From assembly GCA_032719365.1 (NCBI GenBank), contig CM064868.1:2820001-2884000 (forward strand): a stretch of 64,000 nucleotides of DNA, read 5' to 3'. Below, in pieces: positions 11,668-23,291 of the stretch. Position numbers and translations under genes: made by a program. Origin of the DNA: Prinsepia uniflora. Taxonomy: Eukaryota; Streptophyta; Magnoliopsida; Rosales; Rosaceae. The notes beneath the pieces were generated by a model that did no database searches, was not told the DNA's origin, and saw only the letters and a list, made by a program, of their open reading frames with translations. Positions within the stretch are counted from its first letter, which is position 1, and the number at the start of each line of letters is the position of its first letter.

Positions 11668-14600
11668 TGCTTTAGCATCTGCCTCCTTTTCCTTCTCCTC
11701 TATACGATTTCTCATTCTCATATTGCACAGCTTTGCAATACGTGTTTGCAGGTAGTCACTGGTTAGCAATTACAGTTCGTATTTAATTTTCTTCATTTTG
11801 TTGACTCGTGAAAAAAGGAGATTAATACTGTGCGGCCGATAATCATGAACTACATTGTAGATTCGGTAATCGACGGTCAAGATGGCTTACTGGTGTGAGC
11901 CCCACTGTGCATATCAGACTTGTTGTAGACGACAAAGCACGTGGCAGCGCTAACGTGGTGAAAAGTGGAGGAATGGTCACGTGGAAAGTATAATATTTTA
12001 GATTAGGAATAAACTAATTATTCTGTAATTGACAAGCTAAATTAGGAATAATAATGATAAATTTCTCCATCAATTTAGGACTAACGTTGTGTTATGTCCT
12101 TGATGGGAGGATTTCAAATTATTGTTTCTATTAAATTTCGTGATTTTGATACTTGTATGCTAATTATTTTATGGTCTTCTTTGTGACTTTTCTTAATTTA
12201 AAAATAAGTATTATTATTTTAAACGAAAAACAAATCGCGATTTGATTCTAATTCAAATTTAATCTTTACTAATTACATGAATTAGCTCCTTATTTTGATA
12301 TTTTATGTAACTTAATCACATGCTAACATGTGACATATCACTTATTATACTTAAGTCCCTCCTAAATTTTTATTATTGTATACAAAGTTGACATTCTAAC
12401 ATTGCCATAATTAAAATTAATCTAATTTAATAACGATACATTCAAAAACGAAAATGACAATTGATTTCAAGTTCGAATCCCGACAATTGCTCATTCTTCT
12501 CCTACGCATCTAGACTTCTCCTCCGTTTGAACTTTTTAACATGCGTAGATAATATTATGTATACTCTTGACTCCGCCATTAAATACGTTGAGAATGAGTA
12601 TGCAATGAAAATATGTACAATTAATTATCCCAAAAAATGGCAATATTTACAATTCTTTTTTGTCAAAGACTCAAAGGCAATACTTACAAATTTGTGAATT
12701 ACATTTCTTTATAGATTGGGAGGTTTGGATTTGTTTGTATTTGATCTGACGGTTGAGGATGGTCGGACTCCAGTGGGGACTTCCTTTTTCTGTTTTTTGG
12801 TCGAAGAGTGGGGACTTCGTTTGACTCCTTTCAATCATGAATTGGTGCGCACTCATCGGGTGGGCTTTGCAATGAATAAGCAAACCCATCTGGCCTACAA
12901 ATCACAAAACCCCGCCAATTAATTAATTAATTTTTTTAAAAAAAAAACATTTTTGCGTCTTAAAAATGGCCTTGAAAAATTGTAAAATTTATTTATATTT
13001 TAATCGTGTATAAATATGGGAGAGGAAAGTAGATTATAAATGCTCAATATCAATCTTAACCCAAGGAATGTGGGCCTAGAGACAAAACACGAGTTCATGC
13101 CCGTATTTTACACTGCACATTCTGAATTCGAGTTGCTGTTGCATTAAAAAAGCATAATCTTAAGAAGAGACGGTATGAAACTTCATCATATTGCAACCGG
13201 AGGTCCCGAAGAAGGGTGGATATCTCCGATTTGCCGGTAGATGTCCCTCCTTTTTCTAATGAAAGAAAATATAACAATCTTAAATTTTACAATAATTGAC
13301 CTTAAATATTTCACCATATTACTAAATTAATAACTTTAGGGTTATTATACGTGAATTATTAATATTTCATTTAAAGGTGGGGGCTATGGAGTCTATGGTA
13401 GATTGGTGGGTCAATTATTAAGGGATCAGATGTAGACATCTTCTTGTCTCCATTGCTCACGTAACAGTCACTACTCTTTAGTTATAAATCAATTATGAAT
13501 ATAATATAATAAATTATCATTATTTTCCTCCATGGAAGTATGCAGTCCATGGTTGGTGTAATGGTGCGGCTTATATGACATTTGAGTGAAATTTCATTTT
13601 CCAAACGCTATTTTTTTTTTAAATGTTTGTCTTTATGCAGCATTTGTGATTAATCACAAATATCACTGATGTTATATGAATAACGCAATGATTAGAAAAA
13701 TTATCTTTTATCATAATGATGTTACAATAGCTTAAGAAGACTAAATTAAAATTAATATTAGTAGCACATCTTGGTGCAGTGATGATAGCACAACCCTGGA
13801 ATGTCGAAGGTCTTGAATTCAAATATTTTTGGGCAATTCGTATATAGCCAGTCTCTAAGAGTGTAAAGAGTTAGTTCAAGGGGGTGAATGAGACATGTAG
13901 TTATAAATTCAGTTATTTATTCTCTTAGCTATTCAACGAGTCCCTAATTTACTCTCTTCTGGCTAGAGACGTTCAGACACAAAATAGATTTTTTTACGCT
14001 TGATATGCATCTAATATGATGATGCTATCGTAACTATTTTTCTCTAGTTAATAAAAAAAAAAAACTAAATTACATATTTACATTTTGGGCCGGCGGAGTA
14101 TAACACGTTTAATAATTGCTCCGCAACTTAGGCCCAGCAACCAAAAGCAAATAACCGAGCATACGGGAAAGCTGTGATAAAGGCTCAATTTCCAATTGAA
14201 GCCTAGCCAAGTGCTTTTCACACTAGTGGCCCACCCAGCTCCGATGATATGGGATATAATGCTTTTTTTTTTTTTTTTTACAGAATATATGAATTTTATT
14301 GATAGAATAAATATATTACATAAAAATAAATTAGACTATAGTAATTTAATGATACATATGGATAAATATTTTCATTGATCATATTTAATATATGTTAAAA
14401 CAATATAGATGAAATAAACATAAAATAATTTAACTTGAATTCCCGAAATATCATCAAAGTCATTGTTGTTTTAACAAATAATCTTTGTCTATCCCACAAA
14501 AGGAAAAACCTAACGTAACCAACCCGAAAAAAAAAATTATTGGATTTATTTACACAAAACAAGCTAAAAAATCTCATAAAAAGATACAAATGGGTCATTT

Positions 14601-15721
14601 TTGCCGTTGTAACTGCCTCACTTCCGTTATTGCAACCACTATGAAATTATGAAGGCGAAGAGGATACAGTCCACCACCATATTGCAGATATTCCAATCCA
14701 CTGTAATTGATACGATCACCATCACTAGATCAAAACCTACCAAGTTGTTTTTTCAAGTCAAAACTATGTGAAGGCATATCAGATTCTTGAAGACAAAAGT
14801 TTTGTTGGTCCTCAGTTATGTCGGGATGCTACAATCCATGACCATTATCGACACCATAGCAATAGACGAAAAAAAATCTTGAAAAAAAAAATTCAGTGAA
14901 AGGAAATCGAAATCAAGATATATTGGATTATTCAGTTTATCCAATGTATCTTTATAGGTATCAACGAGAAGCCCCTTATATCCCAAGAATAAAAAAAAAA
15001 ATCTTTTAAGGATTATTATTATTATTTTTTATTGCAGAGGAGGCTTGGGTTCTGGAAATTTTGTTATTTTAAAATGAATCATTTCCACTTGCGTGCTTTG
15101 AAAGTTTTGAATTTACAAAACTCGTTGGAAACTAGAGGATGGAAAAAAGATAAAAACAGGAGTAAAAATGTTACACAAAAATTAGCTACGAATCTTTGTA
15201 TTTTTCTTTATACTGTAAATCGATGGTTTGTGATTTTATATTTGAAATTCTAAACACATATTATTGATATTTATTTTTTCTTTTTATGATTATAAATTAA
15301 AAATTTCCCTGTAGAATACAAATAAAATGAATAATACGAAACTGTAGACCGGTCCTAATGTAATGATTTCATCTTTTCCAACCAAAAAAAGAAAAAATAT
15401 TTAAACTCCATTAACATAAAATAGGTATAAATTGTTTAGTATATGACACTTTTTTTTTTCCCTATATCAAGTTAAAAACGTTAATAAAATTTTAATTTCC
15501 TTTTTTCAATCAATAAGAATTACTACTTCCCCTAAAAAAATAACATGTATAGCAGTGCAGAGATGAGTATCTAAACGCGACTAATCACGGCAATACGCGT
15601 ATCCGAGTTGCCAGGTGTATTGTATTTGTGGCAAACGGAGATCATCGAAACAAGTTCAGTATCAGCCTCCCACGAGGCTCTGCGAAGGCGTACGGTGCCA
15701 ACCTAAGAAGCGGCAGTCAGA
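11668..15721. other. Divergent intergenic region between RLP4-like and FES1-like genes
   Basis: About 4 kb of AT-rich DNA separates the two divergently transcribed genes and should contain both promoters. The short ORFs here lack domains or splice structure. The only item worth marking is a weak tRNA-like SINE candidate near 13748-13870. Long poly-A and poly-T tracts are common. Confidence 0.55.
13748..13870 (+). mobile_element. Possible degenerate tRNA-derived SINE
   Basis: The segment reads tggtgcagtgatgatagcac, resembling a pol III A box. About 35 bp later comes ggtcttgaattcaaat, resembling a decayed B box. Spacing and order fit a tRNA-derived SINE head. There is no clear tail or target duplication, so this is a tentative call. 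Confidence 0.3.
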
Positions 15722-18700
15722 ATGCTTCGCAATGACCAATCTCCGCCCCCAGCCGAAGTCTCCGGCTCCGAGATCAACGAAGAAGAAGAGGATCCCGATA
15801 TTGAAGATAAAGAAGAAGAAGAGGACCCCGAATTAGAAGAAGAAGAAGAAGAAGAAAAAGAAGAAGAAGAAGAAGAAGAAGAAGAAGAAGACCCCGATAG
15901 TGTAGAAGAAGAATACGAAGAGGAGGAGGAGGGGGAAGAAGAAGAAGAAAGGGTTGAAGTGGATATGGATATTTCTAATTCACCAATTCAAGCTCATGAT
16001 CCTCATGACGGTTATTTACCCCCCCTTTTATTAACCTACAAATTTTTCGTTGATTTTTGAAAACTATTCGTCTCTGATTGTTGGGGATTTATGTGCTGTT
16101 GCTCACATGTTTAATTTGACCTTATTCCACTTCCAATGTAGCTTTGCATTTAGATTCATACTGTCCATTATGGCTTGATTGGAGCAGTTCATGCGAATGT
16201 AGTGTTTTTAAGGTTAATAGAAATTATGTAGGTAGATAAATTGATGCAGCTGGATTGTGAAGAATTTTTATGACTTATGAACTCTGTTGGCCAGTGTTTT
16301 GAGGAGTTTGGAATGAGGCATCAATATTTCTGAAAATTGGTAAAGAAAGTTTTCATCTTGTGCATTTAGTTTCTACCTTAACTGTATCGTTTCGTTGCCC
16401 AAATTTAGCTCAAGGAAAAATTGATTATCTTTGAATAGGTACCTGCTTTCTGCCTCTTGGGCCAGCCTTTTCCTATAACAAGATGATTTTGTTTTGGTGG
16501 TAATCCTTGGTTTTCTTTTTCTTTTGATTAGATGTTAGACAAGGTCACAAGTCCGAAGAACTTGATGGTATACACCCAAGTGCATCACATACTGATGGCA
16601 AATCTTATTTGTGTGATAGTGAGATGGTTAAGGCCACCGACTCACATAACCTAACTGGGGAAGAGATGGCGAATTCCACGCGGATAAGTAACCAGTTAGG
16701 TAAGGAGGTGAAACAAGTGGACTTGCAACCGCGGAATGATACTAAGCAAATGGATTCAAGGTGAGGTGATATGCCGGCCCTATATACTTCAGAATTTTCT
16801 TATTATAGAGCCAAAGCCAGTGCCTTTTCAAAACTTTCTTGTCATTTAGCTGCATTTTCGTTGGCTAATTATTTACCTTTTCCAGCAAATTTATACGAGT
16901 CTCACTAACCATCAGGTTTTTCAGATCAGCTGCTACTGAGATAAGGACCCAAATTATGTCTCCCGTTGAAGGGCCTAGTGATCGAAACAAGCGCCCAGCT
17001 ATTATCTGTGACTTCTTTGCGAAGGGTTGGTGCATTAGAGGTACTTCATGTAAGTTCATCCATGTAAAAGATAGTCCAAACAGTACACATGCACAACCTG
17101 AGGGAGCAGTTGTTGCTGCAAAATTTTCTGCAGAAGTCCAGCGTGTTGAAGGTATCGTGTGTCTTATTGGGCATGGGTTTCAGAAAGTACTCTCCTGTAA
17201 TGTTCTTAACAACCTTCTTCTTTAACAGGTCTAAGAGACGTTAATGACAGATCAAGGTCGCCTGGTTTTACTGACGCTCTGGCTTCTTCAAGTGCAAGTA
17301 GTTTTGTGTTTTCTTCACATGTCGCTTCTGAAAAGATCCGATTTTTAGAACACATAGAAATGCAGAGAAGGCACCAGTTTTTTGAAAAGAATAAGTTTCC
17401 ATCAGTTCTAGGAGAGGAATCAAATGTGGGTGAGTCCACTGATGCAATGAAATTTCATTCTTCAAAAGATGACCCAGGCTTTCTTTCCTCTCTTAAGGAT
17501 GTAGGAAGGGATGGTCAGACACGAAATTGGCATACTGATAGTTATAAAAATTCTACGATTCATAAAGGTAATTCTACATTCATGAGTGGTTTGCATCCTG
17601 AGCCTGGATTCTTTTCAAACTGGTCTCTTGCATCATCAGGAAAGTTTTCTAGAGGGAAATCCTCTTCTCATTCAAGCAGCATGGAGGAACCATTTGGAAT
17701 GTGGAGCGAACGTAAAAACAGTGACCATAATTCTTCGCTTGTGAGCCTTTCTTTGAATTCAAGCTCAAGCAAACTTTTAACTACTGGCTTGTTTCCAACT
17801 TGCCACATTTCATCTAGGACCGGATTTTCATTTCCTTCTAGCTATTCCTATTTAGATGCAAGACCTCTTGGCAATAAAAAACTTTTAGAGCAAAGATTGC
17901 CCTCTGCTGAACTTGGAACAAAGATTTCTTCAAATGATTGGGAGCCATCTGTGCCGTTCCAGCCATCTTTTATTCTTCCTCCTGGATTCATATCATCTTC
18001 AGGGAGCCTGTATGATCCTCTTCGTGACTGCATTGAGTTACCGAAGTTAGCAAACATCACCTTTGAATCTTCTTTCTATTCGGAAAGGGAAAATGTTGGG
18101 AACATATTGCATCAGCAAATACATGGTGAATCTGCTAGTGGAAGTATGCGCCCAGCTTGTGATGGTGATACAAAGTCTATGTCTTCACATAATGAGAAGG
18201 TATTAGATAACAGCTGCTATACACGGGAACATAATTCACTTGCAGCTGAAGCAGAGACAGTGGGGACTTCTGTTGTCTGCCAAAATGGAACCATGACTAT
18301 AGAAGAAAAACATTTGGGGACCTCTCATCTCAAAGATAGTACAAAACCCAAGAAGACCAGCGAATATCAAAGTGACAGTCCTAGACACAAAATAGACATA
18401 AAAGTAGATAGATTTAGAGAAAACAATGAAGTGGATAGTGAACATGTGGCAGATGGCGATGTACAGCAAGAACCAAAAGCTGTGAGGAATTTCCGCGCAG
18501 CTCTTGTAGATTTAGTGAAAGAGTTGTTGAAACCAAAATGGCGTGAAGGGTCGCTTGGCAAGGATGCACATAACAAGATAGTTAAGAAAGCCGTAGAGAA
18601 GGTTGTCAGTGCTTTTCAGCCCCATCAGATCCCACCTACCCAAGAAACAGTTATGCAATACCTGTCTTCATGCCGTCTAAAAATCTCAAAGCTTGTTGAG

Positions 18701-18856
18701 GTTAGTTTTTATTTTATTTATATTTTAAAATTATTTATTTTGGTGATATTGTGAAGAAACAGATAATGTGTTCTGAATGTTGATAAATTGTCCCTGGACT
18801 CTGACATATACTTCCTTCATTTTCAGGGATATGTTGAAAAATATGGCAAATCTTGA
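15722..18856 (+). CDS. FES1-like: CCCH zinc-finger protein, FRIGIDA-ESSENTIAL 1-like
   Basis: Five exons with frame-consistent GT-AG junctions: 15722-16010, 16532-16760, 16925-17151, 17229-18700, 18827-18856; 748 codons. Residues 1-100 are strongly acidic, with long Glu runs encoded by a GAA microsatellite. A single CCCH finger lies at C201-x7-C209-x5-C215-x3-H219 (CDFFAKGWCIRGTSCKFIH). The middle is a long Ser-rich, probably disordered region. The C-terminal block, about 665-748, is basic and helical (LVDLVKELLKPKWREG, then IVKKAVEKVV, ending GYVEKYGKS in the tiny last exon) and is shared with plant FES1/C3H27-type proteins. In Arabidopsis FES1 acts in the nucleus with FRIGIDA to promote FLC and delay flowering. 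Whether that role holds here is inference; the family may act more broadly in chromatin or RNA processing. Confidence 0.88.
15777..15960 (+). repeat. GAA/GAG trinucleotide repeat coding for poly-Glu
   Basis: A coding microsatellite inside exon 1 of the FES1-like gene. It is nearly pure GAA in its middle (about 15834-15890) with interspersed GAG, GAC and GAT. Slippage would change the length of the acidic tract without shifting frame, so length polymorphism is likely. Confidence 0.85.
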
Positions 18857-20207
18857 GATGTTAGGCCAAGTGGTTTTTCTTCCGCAGAGTTTCCTGAACA
18901 GTTTTCTAATTGGAGGTCATGGACAGTTTGTTTGGTATCCCTGTTTTACGTAATTTAAACTGAGTTTTTGTAGAAAGTTAATTATCTTATAAATTGTATT
19001 GCTTCATAAATTATTTATGTTGCTTGCATTTCATCTATTTTGAGGTAATGGTATCTTGACTCATGACTAGGAATGACTTAGTCTGCGTTATAGAAGAAAG
19101 TTTTAACTCATTTCGGTATTATGCTAGGAGATTGCCTTAAGACTTCAATTAACCCAGCTTGAGGGTCTTTGCAAATTTTATCAAGTGTCCAAATACCGAG
19201 TTTTACAGTATCTACGATCAGTCTTCAATTCTTTCGCTGCTTCAATTCTTTTCTGCTTCAATTGTTAGGTGCGGTATACTGACAAACTAAAATAAAACAT
19301 TTTGGTTGAGAACTATTGATATTTGACAACCATATGTGATCCCTGAAGATGAAATTACGGTTTTCTTAGTACCTTGATTGTTGTTTCTGTATCTTTCTCT
19401 TTGAAAATCAGTTTTTTTTCATGGTTCCCAAGTTAGTTCTTCTAATTGAATTTCCCAAATAAAGTTTGAGTTTGTTTCTCCTCAAAAGCGGTTTATGCCT
19501 TAATGGTCATTGATTCATATGCTGAGGACAAAAAATCATCAATCAGGACGTCACAACTTTATATTGTCTATTTGATGGCCCTTTAATTATTTGATTCAGT
19601 ATCATTTCTTGTGGGTGATTGAAAGGAGCTATTGGCATCTTGTTTAGTTACTCTTGAGCTATATTGACTAGCTTAGCATATTTGAAAATCTTTTCTTTTC
19701 CAGACTTCTCTGCGACTGATAGTATGCAGAGAAACCTCGGTCCAGCACTGAAAATACAGATCATTAGAAGTTGATATATAGAGATAATGCACAAAATTTT
19801 CTATGATTTCAGGTGATTCTGAAAACTTAATTCTACTTCTTGTAGTTCTATATAAAATGCATTCGGTCAAAGTGATGAAGCATTAATGTTTTCAGTAGTT
19901 GGGGCTGGTTTCTTGGTGTATGGCATTGAGGTCTGCAGACAGATTTATGTTGGTGATTTTAAGTGACCTGAGGCTGTTGAGAATCATGATTCAATTGTGT
20001 GACAACTGAGAAGTGAGTGATTTATCATCTAGTGATCTATGCTCAAGAAAAGACATCCATGTCTGAAATTTTATTAAATGTTACTAATTGAAACAACTTA
20101 GGTTATATTGAAGCCACTTGAAAATCTAAAATTCATCTCAATTATTGAAATGGACTTTTGATTTAGCTGAAATGGAAGAATTTAGAAGAAAAAGGAGGCC
20201 TCAAGGC
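18857..20207. other. 3' flank of the FES1-like gene, no other feature seen
   Basis: T-rich non-coding sequence follows the FES1-like stop codon. I see no ORF with domains, no repeat array and no RNA gene. The first few hundred bases presumably hold the 3' UTR. Confidence 0.5.
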
Positions 20208-20810
20208 TCACATCAATGTGACTTCCCATTTTCTTCTGGCATTCTGTGTTGCTCTTTTGACTGGCTTAGCAACATGGCATTCCTTGCAAGGGAAGAAAAA
20301 TGACTTGAATATTTTCTGGCCAATCGATTTTCTTGGCGCAGGGTTCTCCTTTTTGTCTCTGATTCTAAATTCTGGATTTTGTTTAGCTGACACTTCTGTC
20401 CCACTGGGGGTATTAGTTGATCTCTTGCGTCTGGTACGGGTTGCTCGTACTGAATCTTTGATGCAGGGCTGGTCGGTCTCCAGATGCTGTGTTGATTGAA
20501 GTGCGATTGCTTTTGGAATGATTTGACCATTTGAGATTAACAGTTGTGCTGGGCATTGCTTGATGGGATTGGTAACAATGGACTCTGGGGGAGTTTGATC
20601 AAACTCAAACTCTGTGCCTTGATTGTGAATTTGATTAGGTTTGTTGGCAGAAAGGCACTTGGATTGCTGATCCTGAATACACAGGAGGCCAGCGAACGAA
20701 AAGGAATCAAGCGAACTGCTATCTGCAGCAACATCCACTGAAATCTTGTTTTGCAGGCAGGCTGCCATTGTTTCGAAAAGGGATTCTGGTTCAAAGCTTC
20801 CAGGGTCCAT
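20208..20810 (-). CDS. Hypothetical protein, single exon, 200 aa
   Basis: I do not recognise this protein. The ORF starts MDPGSFEPESLFETMAA, has an acidic, Ser-rich first third (DSSSLDSFSFAGLLC), a Gln/Pro-rich middle, then a basic stretch RTRRKR that could be a nuclear localisation signal, and a basic C-terminus with a hydrophobic patch (KIFKSFFFPCKEC). The opposite-strand ORFs over the same bases are shorter. The FES1-like gene ends 1.35 kb to the left and retrotransposon A begins 1.2 kb to the right. It stands out from the noise ORFs of this AT-rich region by length and by ordered composition, but a 5' exon could be missing. Confidence 0.55.
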   Translation of the reverse strand: MDPGSFEPESLFETMAACLQNKISVDVAADSSSLDSFSFAGLLCIQDQQSKCLSANKPNQIHNQGTEFEFDQTPPESIVTNPIKQCPAQLLISNGQIIPKAIALQSTQHLETDQPCIKDSVRATRTRRKRSTNTPSGTEVSAKQNPEFRIRDKKENPAPRKSIGQKIFKSFFFPCKECHVAKPVKRATQNARRKWEVTLM

Positions 20811-21490
20811 ATATACAGTTACGGGTAAGGGAGATAGTTATTGTGGATTTAACTACTTTTCTTCTCTGCTTCTTTTGCCAAGTTATCAGCTGTGATTTAC
20901 TGTTCTCTCGTTCGATTATTTGCAGCTCGGAAATAACAAGATGATCTATGAAATATCATAGGAATGTTTGCTACTTTAGCTGCTAGTTGTATATGCCTGA
21001 ACCAATCAGAAACCCTAAAATCTCATTTTATGTCCTTAATTAGCATTCAAGGCAAGGGGTGGATAATACCAAAGAATAGCTTGCTTTTAAAAGGTAATTA
21101 AATCATTAGTGTTTAGGTTGGATTTGGGGGAATAATATCATATGGTTTTAAGGTTGCCGAATGCCGACTGTTGACTGCTGAATTTGTTACAAAACTGAAC
21201 AAGTTTTTTATGCTCAGCTACAAAACTTTGCTTTAAGCAGCTGATGTTATCGAGGATGGCATGTTAGATAACCTAATCAACAACAAATTGAATTGTTTTG
21301 TTGCTGTTTGTCTGCATATTATATCGATGTGTAGCTCATTGGACCCCGGTTGCCCACCAAGCTTTTTGTACATTTTTCATGTTTTTGCAGCTTTTAAGAT
21401 AATTGAAACCGAAAAATCGATCAAAAAATTGAATTGTGTTAAACCTGAGTCAGGAAAAAAATTGTAAGCGAAACAACAAAAATTTGAGCA

Positions 21491-21656
21491 AATCGAAGTA
21501 GAAACAGTACGGTTTCCATTTCTGAGTTTCTCGGGCTGAAGTATCGAATCGGACTGGATTAGTTTTCGAACCAAATCGAAGTGGAAAGATTTCGGTTTTA
21601 ATTTCTGAATTTCAAATTGAAGTATCGAATCAGACTAGATTAGTGCCAAACGATGC
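21491..21656. repeat. Imperfect tandem repeat, 83-bp period
   Basis: Two units begin at 21491 and 21574 with aatcgaagt-gaaa. Both end gaagtatcgaatc-gact-ga, followed by ttag. It is a small duplicated block in the intergenic sequence just left of retrotransposon A. Confidence 0.65.
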
Positions 21657-21998
21657 CATTTTGCTCTAAACCCTTCTAACGGCTTAAGCTTTCTTCTTTG
21701 ATAACAATGGTGAATATGATCTCTCTCTCTCTCCCATTGTTCCAAGAAAAGTGATAATTTTTTTATACGATTTGATACTCGATTAGTAACCAGCATACAA
21801 TTTATACAATTTTTTATAAATTTTTTATATATTTAATAAATGAGTGATGAATTTCGGGTTAGTTATTTACCCTATATTAATGACCTATTATTTATTTAAT
21901 AAATAGATAAATTTATTAATTTGCAATGATTTATATACTAACTAATTAATAAAAGTGTTAATTACTAATATATATATCCATCTATTTATCTTTATTGA

Positions 21999-22574
21999 TG
22001 TTTGATCCTGAAATGACCAACTCGATGAGACCCGCTGGGGGTTCTAGGACCAGCCGTGTGGTGTCTCGGGCCCGCTGGGGGCGTTGTGGTTCGGCAGGGA
22101 TCCTGCAAAACTAGACACCGGTGTGGTGTCGGCCAAAGGGGCTCTGATGCCTAAGTTAGTATCTGAATGCCGAGCGACAAGTAAATACAGTGCTCTGGAT
22201 CGGTTCTGAGTCTCTTACCTTTGTGAATGGTTTCGGGGTATTTATAGTAGCCATAACTGCGGTAGGTGGGCTACTGTTACGGGAGCAGGTGGTGCTTTGT
22301 GGCTGAGAGCCGTCTGACAAGCCCTGGACATCCGGAGGAGGCGCCAGCTGGAGTCCCAACCTGCCTCCGTCAGGGAGTTGGTGTGGCAGAGTTGGTTAGG
22401 TGACTGTCGCAGCCAGCTGTTGTCTGTTCACTGTCAGATGCCGAATGGCGGGTCTGCAGTATGGTGCCGATCGGCGGACCGTGAGTCGTGAGGGTGCCGA
22501 TCAGGCGATCGGTCGGCGGCCTTCCTGTCCTGGTGGGACCTGTGCTAGGGTGGTCGGTCGATATGGTATCAACA
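21999..22574 (-). repeat. Element A 3' LTR (left on this strand)
   Basis: TG..CA-bounded 576-bp repeat matching 42147-42708. It has a 14-bp insertion around gtgtggcagagttg relative to the other copy, and a TATA-like ctataaatacc on the minus strand (22237-22247). The adjacent inner bases 22575-22590 read tcttaggggactta-like on the minus strand, a plausible polypurine tract. Confidence 0.95.
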
Positions 22575-23291
22575 TAAGTCCCCTAAGTCTTTGACTGAGG
22601 TGGGGTTCCTCGGTCGAGGACTTGAGATGACGGCCGGTACCTGTCGACCGACCAGGGCGCTGCGCCCGGTATCCCTAGTAGCCCCTCAAGTCGTGGAGCG
22701 AGGAAGTGCACCGTATGTCCGATGTGAAAGGAGTCCCCGTTGCCGAGGTCCGCAAGCTGCCCACCGTAAAGACCGAAAGATCGTGGAGAGGCGGCCGTGG
22801 GGAATGGCGGGGAGACGTCGGTAGCAGTGTGCTTGCCGACGAAGAGAGGAAGCGTGCCGTCGGGAAAGATGCCGAGAGGCTCCGGTCGGCATGCGGTATG
22901 GATGCATACCGGTAGTGATGTACGTATGTACGTATGTAGTTGAGAATGTATGATACCGATGGGTATACAGTACAAGGTATGCGTAGCCGAAAGGTGGCCG
23001 TATCGGCCTGGCGACCGTCAGATCGGAAGCGCGCATCTCGAGGCGGGCCAGGGGCCTTTAAAAGGGGCGAAAGCTTTTTGACTTTTTCACTTTTTACTCA
23101 GAGCATCTATGGAATAATTGCAAGTGCCGACTGAATTGGAGACTGCCGATCAAGAAGAAGACGCACGTGAAACCAATTCGACCGAGCAAAATTTTGAAAG
23201 GTATAATTCCTGCCGTTCGGCATCTCTGCTCAGCATGTGTTCCGTAGTGTAGGTGCTTAGTTGTAGCTTCTTTTCTTTTGGTAATTTGTAC

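Noticed and set aside
12460..12500. B-box-like gttcgaatccc, possible SINE or tRNA
   Set aside because: No A box at the right distance upstream and no cloverleaf can be drawn, so the match is taken as chance.
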